Origin: SAR324 cluster bacterium | Lineage (GTDB): Bacteria; SAR324; NAC60-12 | Direction of reading: 5' to 3' | NCBI GenBank assembly: GCA_015231885.1 | Contig: JADGAT010000035.1 | Location: 1 to 48,485, forward strand | DNA length: 48,485 nucleotides | Shown here: positions 17,614 through 26,269 of the stretch, one piece after another | Layout of the letters: the number at the start of each line of letters is the position of its first letter | Position numbering within the stretch: the first letter of the stretch is position 1 | The notes under the pieces: model-generated | Told to the model about the DNA's origin: nothing | Seen by the model: only the letters and a program-made list of their open reading frames with translations | Databases searched by the model: none | Position numbers and translations under genes: made by a program

Positions 17614-19722
17614 ATGGTACACGGTAAAAAAACATTGAAGAATGCCGAAGAATCTTTGAAAGATCCCTTGGTATTCAACGATACGCTGGAGCAGATCGAA
17701 AAAGGGAGTTCTTTTTTAATTTTACTGCCGGAAGATCTGTACCAGTCTTACCAGACTGTCCTGCAAAAAAGATGTTCTTCTCTGGGATACAAGGTGACTA
17801 TTGCAAAAGAGGGTGCAGGGAATACAGAAAAATTTGATCACGTTTTGTCGTTTCATGGCCCAAACTTTTATAATGCCATCAAAGAAATTTCGTTTAAAAA
17901 ATTTCCCAAACAGAAATTATTTCAAGTGGAGGGAAGTCCTGATTTAAACAAATTGGAACCCATCCTGCGGGAAAACCAAGCTCTCACTCATTCTGAAAAA
18001 CGGTTTATCAAGCTGAAAGAAGAAGCGTTGGTGTTGGAACGGAATAGAGTGTTCCTCAAACTAGCTTACCATCATGAAGTGATTCAATATAAATCTAAAC
18101 GGTTGAAAGAAAAGCAAGATGAACTCAAGCAGTTGGATCGAAAAATTGCCAGAATCGATCAGGTGTATTATCAGGCTCTGAGCTTTATTATTATTGAGGC
18201 CGTAGGAAAAGTGACAGGTGTTGGTGACTCTGTAGAAGATGTCATGAAAGCGTTGGTCAAAGTGCTGATTGTGGATGATCTGAAAGACATGACGGTCAAG
18301 GGCTTGATTCCACTGGGATTTGTCAGAAAAAATCTGTCCACCATGTCGACGTATCAGCTTCAGCACAAATACAATGTTTTTTTGGCAGCGAATATAAAAG
18401 ACCACCCTCTCGAACATTTGACCATTAAAGACTTTTTGATCAACGCGCCAGAGTTGGAAGGATATGATATTGTTATTATTAATTTCTGGAATTTCAAGGA
18501 AGATAAACTGCCGATCCATGTCAGGATCAAAAAGAAAACTATTTTGAGTAAAAAAGAACAGAAGCAATTGAAGCAAAATCCAGAAATGCTTGCGCAGGAA
18601 ATTCAGAAGCTGAAAGACCAGCGCATGAATCTGCATAAACAATTGAAGCGTGCAGAAAAAAAATTGAATGAAACAGAACAGTCCGGAAAAATTGCAGAAG
18701 ATAAATACCAGGCATTCGTGAAACAACGGAAGCGTATTGTCAAAAACCTGAAAAAAAACAGGGAACAGCTGCAGAAAAAACAGGGGACTCGAATCAAGAA
18801 AGCCAAGTTTAATTTTTATACAAAGGGCTTGATCGAAACAGTCCGTGAGCATCAGTCTATCGCTGATCGGATTGGAGAAACCATTTCTCAGTGGCGTCAG
18901 GTAGGCGATTTGTTAAAAGCCTTTATTGATACGGACAGCAATTTGAATATCCCCGAGCTAAAAAAGATGCTGGATATTGCCGAATTCCGCCATCATGTGG
19001 ATATGTCAGCAGAGCAGCTGGAGGAAGAAATCGATTTGTTGAAACTGAAAGTAGAAAACTATGCGAAAAAAAATGAATTGTGGAATAATAATACCGGTTA
19101 CCAACAATTTTTGGATGATCATGTACTGGATAAATTAGAATTGGCTTTGCTGGGCTCCAGCATAGCCGATGTCAAGGAGGTTCTGCATCGCTATCCTGGT
19201 AATTATTTTCAAGCTCAAGGGATTGACGCTAGGGCTGAATGGAGTCCTGCTTTATTGGATAATATTCACATCTATGTGGCCACTAAAATGGGATATGTGG
19301 TTTCTGTTGATATGCTGCGTAATTTTTTTCAAATTAAAAAAAGAGAGGTGCCTCAGCGCATCAAAATTGCTCCGACACTGCCAACGGAAACCGATTTTTC
19401 AAACCAGGCATTCGATTTACTCATCATCAATCGGGATGCTTTTGATCTTCCGGACATTTTTACTTGTTTGAGAACCCGCAACCAATCCATCAACTCTCAT
19501 ATCCCGGTGTTATTGTTAGACGCGGGCAAACAAGAAACCAGTATGGAGGACCGATTGCTGCTGCATTTGATGATTGGCTTGCCTGCAAATAGTAATGATG
19601 AAACGACTTATAATGTCCCTCATTATCAAATCAAGTCGCTTTCTGATCAGAAACCATTGTTTTCTACACTTGCTGAAGTGATGGGAATTCCGCTTCACAG
19701 TATCTATGCCATGATAAATTAG
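17614..19722 (+). CDS. Coiled-coil protein with two receiver-like domains lacking the phospho-aspartate
   Basis: 702 residues, no family recognised. Residues 28-110 look like an alpha/beta module (SSFLILLPEDLY). Residues 215-300 start as a response-regulator receiver (KVLIVDDLKDM, acidic pair D221 D222), but where the phosphorylated Asp belongs the strand reads YDIVIINFW, with Asn290. Residues 325-420 form a long Lys/Glu coiled coil. Residues 560-702 repeat the theme: FDLLIINRDA puts Asn606 at the acceptor place and IPVLLLDAG resembles the fourth receiver strand. No signal peptide, no membrane segment. The ribosome site GGGGAGA lies before ATG 17614. It stands alone on its transcript. I infer a cytoplasmic scaffold or phosphorylation-independent signalling protein. 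Confidence 0.72.
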   Translation: MVHGKKTLKNAEESLKDPLVFNDTLEQIEKGSSFLILLPEDLYQSYQTVLQKRCSSLGYKVTIAKEGAGNTEKFDHVLSFHGPNFYNAIKEISFKKFPKQKLFQVEGSPDLNKLEPILRENQALTHSEKRFIKLKEEALVLERNRVFLKLAYHHEVIQYKSKRLKEKQDELKQLDRKIARIDQVYYQALSFIIIEAVGKVTGVGDSVEDVMKALVKVLIVDDLKDMTVKGLIPLGFVRKNLSTMSTYQLQHKYNVFLAANIKDHPLEHLTIKDFLINAPELEGYDIVIINFWNFKEDKLPIHVRIKKKTILSKKEQKQLKQNPEMLAQEIQKLKDQRMNLHKQLKRAEKKLNETEQSGKIAEDKYQAFVKQRKRIVKNLKKNREQLQKKQGTRIKKAKFNFYTKGLIETVREHQSIADRIGETISQWRQVGDLLKAFIDTDSNLNIPELKKMLDIAEFRHHVDMSAEQLEEEIDLLKLKVENYAKKNELWNNNTGYQQFLDDHVLDKLELALLGSSIADVKEVLHRYPGNYFQAQGIDARAEWSPALLDNIHIYVATKMGYVVSVDMLRNFFQIKKREVPQRIKIAPTLPTETDFSNQAFDLLIINRDAFDLPDIFTCLRTRNQSINSHIPVLLLDAGKQETSMEDRLLLHLMIGLPANSNDETTYNVPHYQIKSLSDQKPLFSTLAEVMGIPLHSIYAMIN

Positions 19723-19761
19723 GTCTCATTTCTGAAAGAATATTGATTCACCCCCTTCAGG

Positions 19762-19806
19762 CTGGAAATTCAGGAGAATTAGTCTGTTTCCAGACCCCAT
19801 TTTTTC
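19762..19806 (+). terminator. Possible terminator after the coiled-coil gene
   Basis: CTGGAAA (19762-19768) pairs with TTTCCAG (19787-19793) across an 18-base loop, followed by ACCCCA and six T. A weak stem with a large loop, so only a candidate. Confidence 0.35.
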
Positions 19807-19927
19807 ATTTATCGAGTTTTCTAGTACAAAAGAGTATCAAATCCTTGCATCATGCCGATTTTTCTGATAGAGAGAATTTGGATCTATAGTCAGATAGTTG
19901 AATTAATCATTAAATTGAAGGAGTAGT

Positions 19928-20221
19928 ATGACAAAAGCTGAGCTCATTGCAGCAATTGCAAGTGATGTAAGTATAAAAGGCACTAAAGCCGATGCCGGCA
20001 GGTATTTGAATGCAACCCTGAGTGCAATACAGAAAGCTTTGAAGAAAGGTGATTCTGTACCATTAGTCGGGTTTGGAACTTTTTCTGTGACCAAACGAAA
20101 GTCTCGTAAAGGCCGCCATCCGCAAACTGGAGAAACTCTTAAAATTCCTGCTAGAAAAGTTGTGCGTTTTTCTGCAGGAAAAAACCTGAGAGAGGCTGTT
20201 GATAAAAAGTGGAAGAAGTAG
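19928..20221 (+). CDS. HU-family DNA-binding protein
   Basis: 97 residues with the full HU/IHF fold: MTKAELIAAIAS helix, VPLVGFGTFSV strands, then RKGRHPQTGETLKIPARK, the arm containing the conserved Pro that intercalates into DNA, and VVRFSAGKNLREAV at the end. AAGGAG lies seven bases before the ATG. HU bends and compacts DNA as a dimer. The sequence does not settle whether it is HU-alpha/beta-like or an IHF subunit, but RKGRHPQTG and length favour HU. It is a single-gene unit with about 200 bases of spacer on each side. Confidence 0.96.
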   Translation: MTKAELIAAIASDVSIKGTKADAGRYLNATLSAIQKALKKGDSVPLVGFGTFSVTKRKSRKGRHPQTGETLKIPARKVVRFSAGKNLREAVDKKWKK

Positions 20222-20426
20222 AATCTCTTGGTTTGAGTGCTGCTGATTTTTTCATAATGATTGTATGGCATCAGTTCCGGCAATAAGATAGTGGCACTAT
20301 GTCGGTCTCTGTTTATGTGATTTTTTCCTGTGAAAAAATTAGCAGTATTGTCCTGTCTTGCAAACGCTCTTGTTAGACCTTCCAACGCTTATATCGTCCC
20401 AGGCATAGTGGTATGTAAAATATTTT

Positions 20427-22625
20427 ATGGACCTCTCCTCTTTTCAACTCTCCACACTTGTATTCGCCTTATTTTTCGGCGTGTGCTTGTTCATATTGTC
20501 TCGACATATCAGAGTACCTGCCATAGTGCTTTTATTGATAGGAGGAGTCATCCTCGGTCCTGACTTGCTTGGAGTGATTCATCCCAAATCTTTAGATGAA
20601 GGATTGCGGCTCATTATCTCGATAAGTGTGGCCATTATCCTGTTTGAAGGAGGGTTGACTCTCCATCCTGAAGGATTAAAACAAACTTCTAAAGTCATCT
20701 GGCGTTTATTGACATTAGGTGTCTTGATTACCTGGTTTGGAACAGCAGGCCTCATCTATTTATTCCTGGATCTTTCAGTAGAAATTTCTCTTTTAGCGGG
20801 AAGTCTGATCATCGTAACGGGGCCCACGGTGATTGCACCTTTATTGAAGCGTATTCAGATCAAAGAAAAAATATACCATATTCTTCATTGGGAAGGAGTG
20901 CTGATTGATCCCATTGGAGTGTTCATTGCGATTTTGTGCTTTGAGTGGTTGAGCACGGAAGGTCCCTTTTTAACGCACATTTGGCAGTTCAGTTATCGGT
21001 TGTTGATTGGAATTGTATTTGGCTATCTAGGAGGAAAGGCCATTGTCCTGCTGCTCCAAAAAAAAATTATTCCGGAAGAGCAAAGCAATATATTTGTTGT
21101 TGCATCGGCGTTGCTGCTGTTCGGAGTTTCGGATTATATTCTACATGAATCCGGAATTCTCACGGTTGTTGTTGCAGGGCTTGTGATAGGATGGGCTAAT
21201 CCTCCCAGGTTGAAGCACATTCAGCAATTTAAATCAGAATTGACCGAGTTGGCCATTGCGCTTGTTTTTGTGTTACTTGCTGCCAACCTTGAGTTGAAAA
21301 ATTTTTTAGAAATGGGCTGGAAAGTTTTTATTGTCCTCGGAGGTGTTTTATTTGTGATTCGCCCCGTGAGTATTATGCTGTGTTCCTACCGCACATCACT
21401 ATCATTCAATGAGAAATTATTTCTTTCCTGGATTGCTCCTCGCGGGGTTATTGCGGGGTCAATGGCGTCGTTGTTTGCTCTTGAACTCAGGGCCATCGGG
21501 TATCCGGAATCCGTATTTTTGGAAAATTTTACGTTTAGCATCATTGCAAGTACCATCATTTTTCAGGGGGGGACCGCCAGTGTTGTCGGAAAACTGCTTA
21601 AAGTGGAAGCGCCCGAAAAAAAGAGATGGCTGATCATTGGTGCGCATTCATTTTCGAGAAAAATCGCCGAATTCATCGCCTCAGCAACGGAAAGTTCCTG
21701 TGTGCTTCTGGATACCAATGCTGATGCGACTCGGGAAGCACAACAGGAGGGGTATCTTGCTTTTCAGGGAAATGCTTTGTCTTCAGAGGTCCTGCCTGCT
21801 GAGATTATAGTCTCCATTGGCCATGTGCTGGCATTGACTGACAACCGGGATCTGAATCAATTGATTTGTGAAAAATGGTCTGAATTTGTCGATAAAAACA
21901 ACCTGTTTCGCTGGTCGTCACAAAGTTTGAAAGTTGAGCAGCAGATTGCCGGAGTGGGAATTCCGATTTGGTCTCATTTAACAAAACCCTCTCAGGTGTC
22001 GTATGATTTTGAAAACAAAGAAATTCAGTTCCATCAGCACGACAATGGGGAGGGGGAATCTAAAATGGACAACAGTGTTATGTTGATGGCAGAAAAACAG
22101 GGGAACATATCTTTTGATGCGGTAGTTTCATCATCAGAGATCGCTCAGTTACTCTTGCTGAAGCAGGCGGCTCTCCATGTAACGGACCTGCTTCTCCAAC
22201 AGCATATTTTATTCATACAGTCGAAGTCGTATCAAGAGGCACTGCAGAGTGTTTTACAAGCAGTACATCACTTGTACCCCGACCAGTTTCAGGAGCAAAG
22301 TACTTTATGGTTGCTAGAAAGAGAACGGGATTTTCCGACAATTCTTGCTCATGGTGTGGCCGCTCCTCACCTTCATTGTCCTGATTTAATGGAGCCTCTT
22401 TGTTTCATTGCCCAAATTCCCAACGGGGTGGATCTGCATACTTATGATGGAAAACAGGTACGGTTGTTTTTTGTTTTATTGAGCCCTGAAAGTGAACCGG
22501 AACTGCATTTGCGTCTGCTGGCAGAGATTGCAAAAATTGCATCCAACCCTGTGATGGTTGAACAGATCCTGGCAGCACAGACTCCAGATGAATTGATGCA
22601 GTGTATCAATGACAAGCAGTCTTAA
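20427..22625 (+). CDS. CPA-type cation/proton antiporter fused to RCK-like and PTS EIIA domains
   Basis: 732 residues in three parts. Residues 1-385 hold about twelve membrane helices of a Na+(K+)/H+ exchanger (VPAIVLLLIGGVILGPDLLG, ISVAIILFEGGLTL, WIAPRGVIAGSMASL). Residues 395-480 resemble a TrkA-N/RCK nucleotide-binding domain (WLIIGAHSFSRKIAEFI, ending VLALTDNRDLNQLI), but the GxGxxG loop is reduced to GAHSFS. Residues 570-732 are a PTS EIIA type-2 (PtsN-like) domain with ILAHGVAAPHLH, where His648 is in the phosphorylation position. The membrane antiporter could thus be tuned by nitrogen-PTS phosphorylation; this is inference. The ribosome site before ATG 20427 is poor. Confidence 0.88.
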   Translation: MDLSSFQLSTLVFALFFGVCLFILSRHIRVPAIVLLLIGGVILGPDLLGVIHPKSLDEGLRLIISISVAIILFEGGLTLHPEGLKQTSKVIWRLLTLGVLITWFGTAGLIYLFLDLSVEISLLAGSLIIVTGPTVIAPLLKRIQIKEKIYHILHWEGVLIDPIGVFIAILCFEWLSTEGPFLTHIWQFSYRLLIGIVFGYLGGKAIVLLLQKKIIPEEQSNIFVVASALLLFGVSDYILHESGILTVVVAGLVIGWANPPRLKHIQQFKSELTELAIALVFVLLAANLELKNFLEMGWKVFIVLGGVLFVIRPVSIMLCSYRTSLSFNEKLFLSWIAPRGVIAGSMASLFALELRAIGYPESVFLENFTFSIIASTIIFQGGTASVVGKLLKVEAPEKKRWLIIGAHSFSRKIAEFIASATESSCVLLDTNADATREAQQEGYLAFQGNALSSEVLPAEIIVSIGHVLALTDNRDLNQLICEKWSEFVDKNNLFRWSSQSLKVEQQIAGVGIPIWSHLTKPSQVSYDFENKEIQFHQHDNGEGESKMDNSVMLMAEKQGNISFDAVVSSSEIAQLLLLKQAALHVTDLLLQQHILFIQSKSYQEALQSVLQAVHHLYPDQFQEQSTLWLLERERDFPTILAHGVAAPHLHCPDLMEPLCFIAQIPNGVDLHTYDGKQVRLFFVLLSPESEPELHLRLLAEIAKIASNPVMVEQILAAQTPDELMQCINDKQS

Positions 22626-23129
22626 ACAATGCGGTGAACTCTCTTGCATCGGTGTTGATATCAAAGAAATTTTTTTAGACATTCAGGGAGAAAGGTGTTA
22701 CATTCTTTTACGTTAGCTCATTTGGTTTCTAAGGAAGGCTAAAATAATAACATACTGAAGTGATGAAGAAAATCGTTGAAAAGACAAATAGATTTGGTAA
22801 GTTATTGTTTGAGAATTCCTAAGTAGAAAAAAGCTTAGGGGTGATGGGTGTGTTCTGCTTGGAATCCTATCGCTAATAAAGATAGTATCCTCTTTTTATA
22901 GTACTGGTTCTCCTCTAGTAGGAATTGTCTTCTCAGATTGCCTTCCTAATTCACGATCCGCTTGTTGTTTGATTTTTTTTGAAAAAGGCTCCTCAGTTAT
23001 TTTTTTCTTGCAGTGTACCGTGAGCTTGACTACTGCCGTTCTCTCTTGAGTACTCAAGTTGAAAAGACAGAGAGTCGTCGTCAATTTCAATTATGGATGT
23101 ATTTTTTAAATTATCAGTATGGAGTCAAG
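22626..23129. other. Spacer with dispersed-repeat copy 1 and possible gene remnants
   Basis: No convincing gene. Copy 1 of a 54-nt dispersed repeat lies at 22767-22820. In the minus sense around 22896-23000 a peptide-like stretch (EPFSKKIKQQADRELGRQ) reads to a stop and may be the end of a decayed gene. The last 20 bases hold the ribosome site of slyD. Confidence 0.4.
22767..22820 (+). repeat. Dispersed 54-nt repeat, copy 1
   Basis: Begins AGAAAATCGTTGAAAAGACA and ends GTTTGAGAATTCCT. It matches copy 2 (23658-23711) at 50 of 54 positions and copy 3 (25731-25783, opposite strand) over most of its length. It lies in a spacer, as do the others. Two reading frames stay open through all three copies, so a protein-coding origin (for example the start of a lost transposase) is possible. 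Confidence 0.75.
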
Positions 23130-23555
23130 ATGAAAATTACCCAGGGTGCTGTTGTTAAGATCGACTATGAACTCAAAACGGAAAAAGGAACTTTAATTGA
23201 TACGACCGAAGGAAGAGATCCTTTGTCTTATGTTCATGGAAATGGAAACATTATCCCCGGATTAGAAGCCGCTTTAGAAGGAGAAAATGAAGGAAAAGAA
23301 TTGTCAGTTTCCGTTCCTGCAGAAGACGGATATGGATTACGAAATAGCTCCCTGGTTGCCAGGGTCCCTAAGAAAATGTTTGACGGCGTGAAGGACTTGG
23401 AGATCGGCATGCAGCTTCGGGTTGAAACCACGGATGGTATTCAAACCATCACGATTGTTGATATTGAGGAAGACACTGTCATTATTGACGGCAATCATCC
23501 TCTAGCAGGCCATGCCTTAACTTTTGACGTCAAGGTAATCAGTGTTGAAAAATAA
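23130..23555 (+). CDS. slyD: FKBP-type peptidyl-prolyl isomerase, SlyD-like
   Basis: 141 residues from ATG 23130, chosen because GGAG stands nine bases upstream and the family starts right there; the longer frame back to 23013 runs into spacer sequence. MKITQGAVVKIDYELKTEKG, HGNGNIIPGLEAALEGENEG and AEDGYG are the FKBP halves; the inserted IF chaperone domain lies between (residues 70-120, ARVPKKMF to GNHPLAGHALTFDV). The metal-binding His-rich tail of E. coli SlyD is missing, as in many short SlyDs. It assists folding in the cytoplasm by cis-trans isomerisation of prolyl bonds. Confidence 0.93.
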   Translation: MKITQGAVVKIDYELKTEKGTLIDTTEGRDPLSYVHGNGNIIPGLEAALEGENEGKELSVSVPAEDGYGLRNSSLVARVPKKMFDGVKDLEIGMQLRVETTDGIQTITIVDIEEDTVIIDGNHPLAGHALTFDVKVISVEK

Positions 23556-23657
23556 TTTTTTTAGGGAGACGAAAATAAAAGTTACGCAGGATTATCATCG
23601 GGATTCAAGGCGTTTTATCGGGCGCATAGCTTGTTATGTAAACCGGTCCGACAACGC

Positions 23658-23711
23658 AGAAAATCGTTGAAAAGACAATTAGATTTGCTAATTTATTGTT
23701 TGAGCATTCCT
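23658..23711 (+). repeat. Dispersed 54-nt repeat, copy 2
   Basis: Same unit as at 22767-22820, with four substitutions. In one frame it is the end of an open stretch of about 45 codons starting after the slyD stop (peptide includes GFKAFYRAHSLLCKPV), without a start codon; in another it reads QKIVEKTIRFANLLFE. It lies in the 258-base gap between slyD and the cold-shock gene. Confidence 0.75.
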
Positions 23712-23813
23712 TAATATTCAAATTCCCAGGGCATCTTTGTAAAGGAACTCGCTCTTAGCCCACGAGACACGCAAAGAGTTCAGTTTATTTTAACATTTAT
23801 TGTGGAGTTTACT

Positions 23814-24011
23814 ATGCAAGGCACGGTAAAGTGGTTCAATGAGAGAAAAGGTTACGGGTTCATCACTCAAGAAGAAGACGGGAGAGATATTTTTGTCCAC
23901 GTTTCGGATATTAAGGGGGGGTTTTTAGCAGAAGGCGAAAAGGTCCAATTTGATGTAGGCGAAGGCCGCAAAGGGCCCTGTGCTGTGAATGTTGAGTTGC
24001 TCCCAAGGTAA
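23814..24011 (+). CDS. Cold-shock domain protein (CspA family)
   Basis: 65 residues, a single cold-shock OB fold. [20 protein letters not shown] has the RNP1 motif KGYGFI and DIFVHVSDI is RNP2. The protein binds single-stranded RNA/DNA and melts RNA structure. ATG 23814 follows TGGAG at a normal distance; a GTG four codons upstream is less likely. The untranslated leader contains the tail of the repeat copy at 23658. It could be cold-induced or constitutive; the sequence does not say. Confidence 0.95.
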   Translation: MQGTVKWFNERKGYGFITQEEDGRDIFVHVSDIKGGFLAEGEKVQFDVGEGRKGPCAVNVELLPR

Positions 24012-24070
24012 ATACTGCTGTGGTCGCAATGTCTTTCCAGAAAAAATCATCATGGGGGTTCGTTGCGGAG

Positions 24071-24565
24071 TCATGATTTCTGATTGACCTTGACAAATTC
24101 CCTGGCAAACTGATCGAGAAGCCTGTCCAGTACTCGGAAGATGTGGCTGTTGTCTTTTTTGCTATTGATGCCTAAGGTTTCTCGCTGGAATACCGTAGCA
24201 AAGTTGTGATATTCCTGCTTACCCACCCGAAATATGACCACTCGTTCGAAGGCGACTTTGAGCTGGAATGCGGTATCCAGTATTTGGATACCCACATGCA
24301 AACGATAAGGAACCGTGTAATCTTTTTTAGAAAGGGGGGTGATTTTAAACGATTTCAGCTTATCCTCTACTGTCTGTCTGATTTGACTCTCAGTTAATTT
24401 CCATTGTTCAAGATCTTCTTTTTGCAGCTCTGCAATCACTAGTTTTAACTGCTTGTAATCATCCACTTCCAGCCCTGTGGCATTCCAGCGAAATGCGCTT
24501 TCTTGGGAATGAATCGTTTGCAGACAGAGCAGCATTCCAATAATCCATAAAAATACACGTTTCAT
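24071..24565 (-). CDS. Unrecognised secreted protein
   Basis: 164 residues. Residues 1-20 (MKRVFLWIIGMLLCLQTIHS) are a signal peptide with a likely cleavage after HSQ or similar. The mature part alternates helices and strands (LKLVIAELQKEDLEQW, RLHVGIQILDTAFQLKVAFE) and ends in a helix (VLDRLLDQFAREFVKV). No cysteine pair, lipobox or known motif. I cannot name a family. It is divergent in function from the neighbouring epimerase but on the same strand, 83 bases downstream of it, and may be co-transcribed. Probably periplasmic. Confidence 0.75.
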   Translation of the reverse strand: MKRVFLWIIGMLLCLQTIHSQESAFRWNATGLEVDDYKQLKLVIAELQKEDLEQWKLTESQIRQTVEDKLKSFKITPLSKKDYTVPYRLHVGIQILDTAFQLKVAFERVVIFRVGKQEYHNFATVFQRETLGINSKKDNSHIFRVLDRLLDQFAREFVKVNQKS

Positions 24566-24648
24566 TGTCCGTTTTCCTTCTTGTGGTTTTTGTTAATAAT
24601 TTTTTCGATGATTTTCATATAGCAGGGCAAGGCATCATTTGCACGGTT

Positions 24649-25551
24649 TTATTCGATATTGAGCAAATGTTCAAATGCCTCTTTCAGCATAGGATGGCGA
24701 AATGCGTAGCCGGTTTTTAAGAGGGATGCGGGTTCCATCCGGGTGCTGGCAAGAAGCAAATCATCGGCCATTTCTCCAAAAGCCAGCAACGCCAACGTTC
24801 CGGGCAATGGGAAAATGGTGGGGCGCTTGAGTACAGTTCCTAGTGTTTTGGTAAATTCCAGATTGGTCACAGGGGTGGGGGTGCTTATATTAACAGCTCC
24901 TTCCACTTGTTTGTTCTGCAGGGCATGTTTAATGATGTGGATCACGTCATCTAAGACAATCCAGCTCATGTATTGCTGCCCGTTGCCGATGCGCCCTCCA
25001 ATTCCCATACGAAATGGCACAAGCATCTTGGCAAATGCTCCTCCCTGCGGGCTTAAAATAATGCCAAAACGCAGCTTGACAACACGAATTCCATTCGACG
25101 AAGCCGTATCTGCTGCGTTCTCCCACTCACAAGCAACGTTTGGCAAAAAACCAGAGCCTGCCGCACTTTCTTCCGTCAGAATTTCTGAACCACGATTGCC
25201 ATAATAGCCCATGGCTGATGCAGAAATCAGAACACTGGGAGGATCGTTTAACGTCGAAAGTGTATCACACAAAAACTGAGTTCCTTGTACCCGGCTGCTG
25301 CGAATCCGTTCTTTTTTTTCATTGGTCCAGCGTCCACTGGCAATGCTTTCCCCTGCTAAATGCACGACCGCGTCCAGCTTTTCGAGTTTTGCCGCATCCA
25401 ACTTTTTTTCCAGAGGATTCCAATGAATTTCATGATCCCTTAAATGGGTTGCAGTACGCACCAGACAAAAAACCGCGTGCCCCTGTTCACGCAAAAACGT
25501 AACCAATTGAGATCCTACCAATCCAGAGGATCCTGTGACAAGAATATTCAT
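24649..25551 (-). CDS. TIGR01777-family NAD-dependent epimerase (YfcH/SDR39U1-like)
   Basis: 300 residues. MNILVTGSSGLVGSQLVTFL is the nucleotide loop. LAGESIASGRWTNEKKERIR is the hallmark of the TIGR01777 family, and SASAMGYYGNRG, ACEWENAAD and LRFGIILSPQGGAFAKM follow in order. The function of the family is not established; it is found widely in bacteria and plants. Of two ATGs two codons apart, the second (25551) has AAAG at the right distance. The C-terminal TMEPASLLKTGY-like end (RMEPASLLKTGYAFRHP) is typical and complete. Confidence 0.92.
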   Translation of the reverse strand: MNILVTGSSGLVGSQLVTFLREQGHAVFCLVRTATHLRDHEIHWNPLEKKLDAAKLEKLDAVVHLAGESIASGRWTNEKKERIRSSRVQGTQFLCDTLSTLNDPPSVLISASAMGYYGNRGSEILTEESAAGSGFLPNVACEWENAADTASSNGIRVVKLRFGIILSPQGGAFAKMLVPFRMGIGGRIGNGQQYMSWIVLDDVIHIIKHALQNKQVEGAVNISTPTPVTNLEFTKTLGTVLKRPTIFPLPGTLALLAFGEMADDLLLASTRMEPASLLKTGYAFRHPMLKEAFEHLLNIE

Positions 25552-25730
25552 GGTCATCTTTCTGTTTTTCTTTTCAAATTATGACCTCCCCACTTGAGTG
25601 TACATTTCGAAATGTGATGAGTCAATAAGAATGAATGAAGCTCTTGACTCCCGTGCTTTGTGGACGCAACAAAAAAGGATATTTCTTTTGACTCGATTCT
25701 ATTCTATCGATATCATACTTGCTATATCCT

Positions 25731-25783
25731 AAAATACTCAAACAATAACTTAGCAAATCTATTTGCCTTTTCAACGATCTTTT
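25731..25783 (-). repeat. Dispersed repeat, copy 3 (inverted)
   Basis: Read on the minus strand it gives AAAGATCGTTGAAAAGGCAA and then GATTTGCTAAGTTATTGTTT, matching copies 1 and 2 except for scattered changes and a diverged end. Orientation is opposite to the other two. In one frame it continues as a 52-codon open stretch (GYSKYDIDRIESSQKKYP). Confidence 0.72.
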
Positions 25784-25835
25784 GCGTGACTTTCGCATGT
25801 TATTATTTTCGGTCTCCCAAACTAAGGGTTCGTGC

Positions 25836-26010
25836 AGAAATAACGTTGACAAAGATGAGGAAGTATTTTTTCTTGGCTACAAGGCGTCTTCAATTGTGCA
25901 TACTGGAGTATGTGCCTTTGAAGACAGCACCGTAGACGGGGAAAAAGACAAGTCATCTGTAAAGGTTATTTATGTACGAGCCCTAAGTCGGAGGAATAAA
26001 AAATGGCTAA
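25836..26010 (+). pseudogene. Decayed transposase-like fragment
   Basis: One frame reads DKDEEVFFLGYKASSIV, then KVIYVRALSRRNKKW, with no start or finish. Sixty-eight bases (25920-25987) recur in inverted orientation at the window end (48418-48485) with four differences, which supports a mobile-element origin. The VRA...NRKW-like segment resembles DDE transposases, but the match is by eye only. Confidence 0.45.
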
Positions 26011-26269
26011 AACATATGTTTATTTTTATTTCATGAAAAATTCACCAGAAAAATTGGAGCAGCGGTACCATTGCATGTAGAATACTGGAAAAAACAAAAA
26101 CTGGAGAATTATTCGACCCTTTGCCGATAGGACAGGAGGTCTCATTATGTTTGATTCTTCTAGCATTGAAACAGCTATTGAACTTAGTGAAAACGATCCA
26201 TTTGCTGAACAAGGTGTCATACAACAAACGGGTGAAAGAATGGATTCAAGAATAATATGGAGTGTTTTT

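Larger units (their letters stand above)
25552..26269. other. Spacer with transposase-like remnant and repeat copy 3
   Basis: About 700 bases without an intact gene. Contains dispersed-repeat copy 3 (minus strand, 25731-25783) and a coding-like fragment on the plus strand (25836-26010). It also has a strong ribosome site plus ATG at 26147, which opens the reading frame of the next gene early. The pieces point to an old insertion element. Confidence 0.45.

Noticed and set aside
20293..20308. TGGCAC as a sigma-54 promoter before the antiporter
   Set aside because: The -12 GC element is missing at the required distance.
23013..23129. N-terminal extension of SlyD
   Set aside because: The extra residues do not fit the family, and a good GGAG site precedes the internal ATG at 23130.
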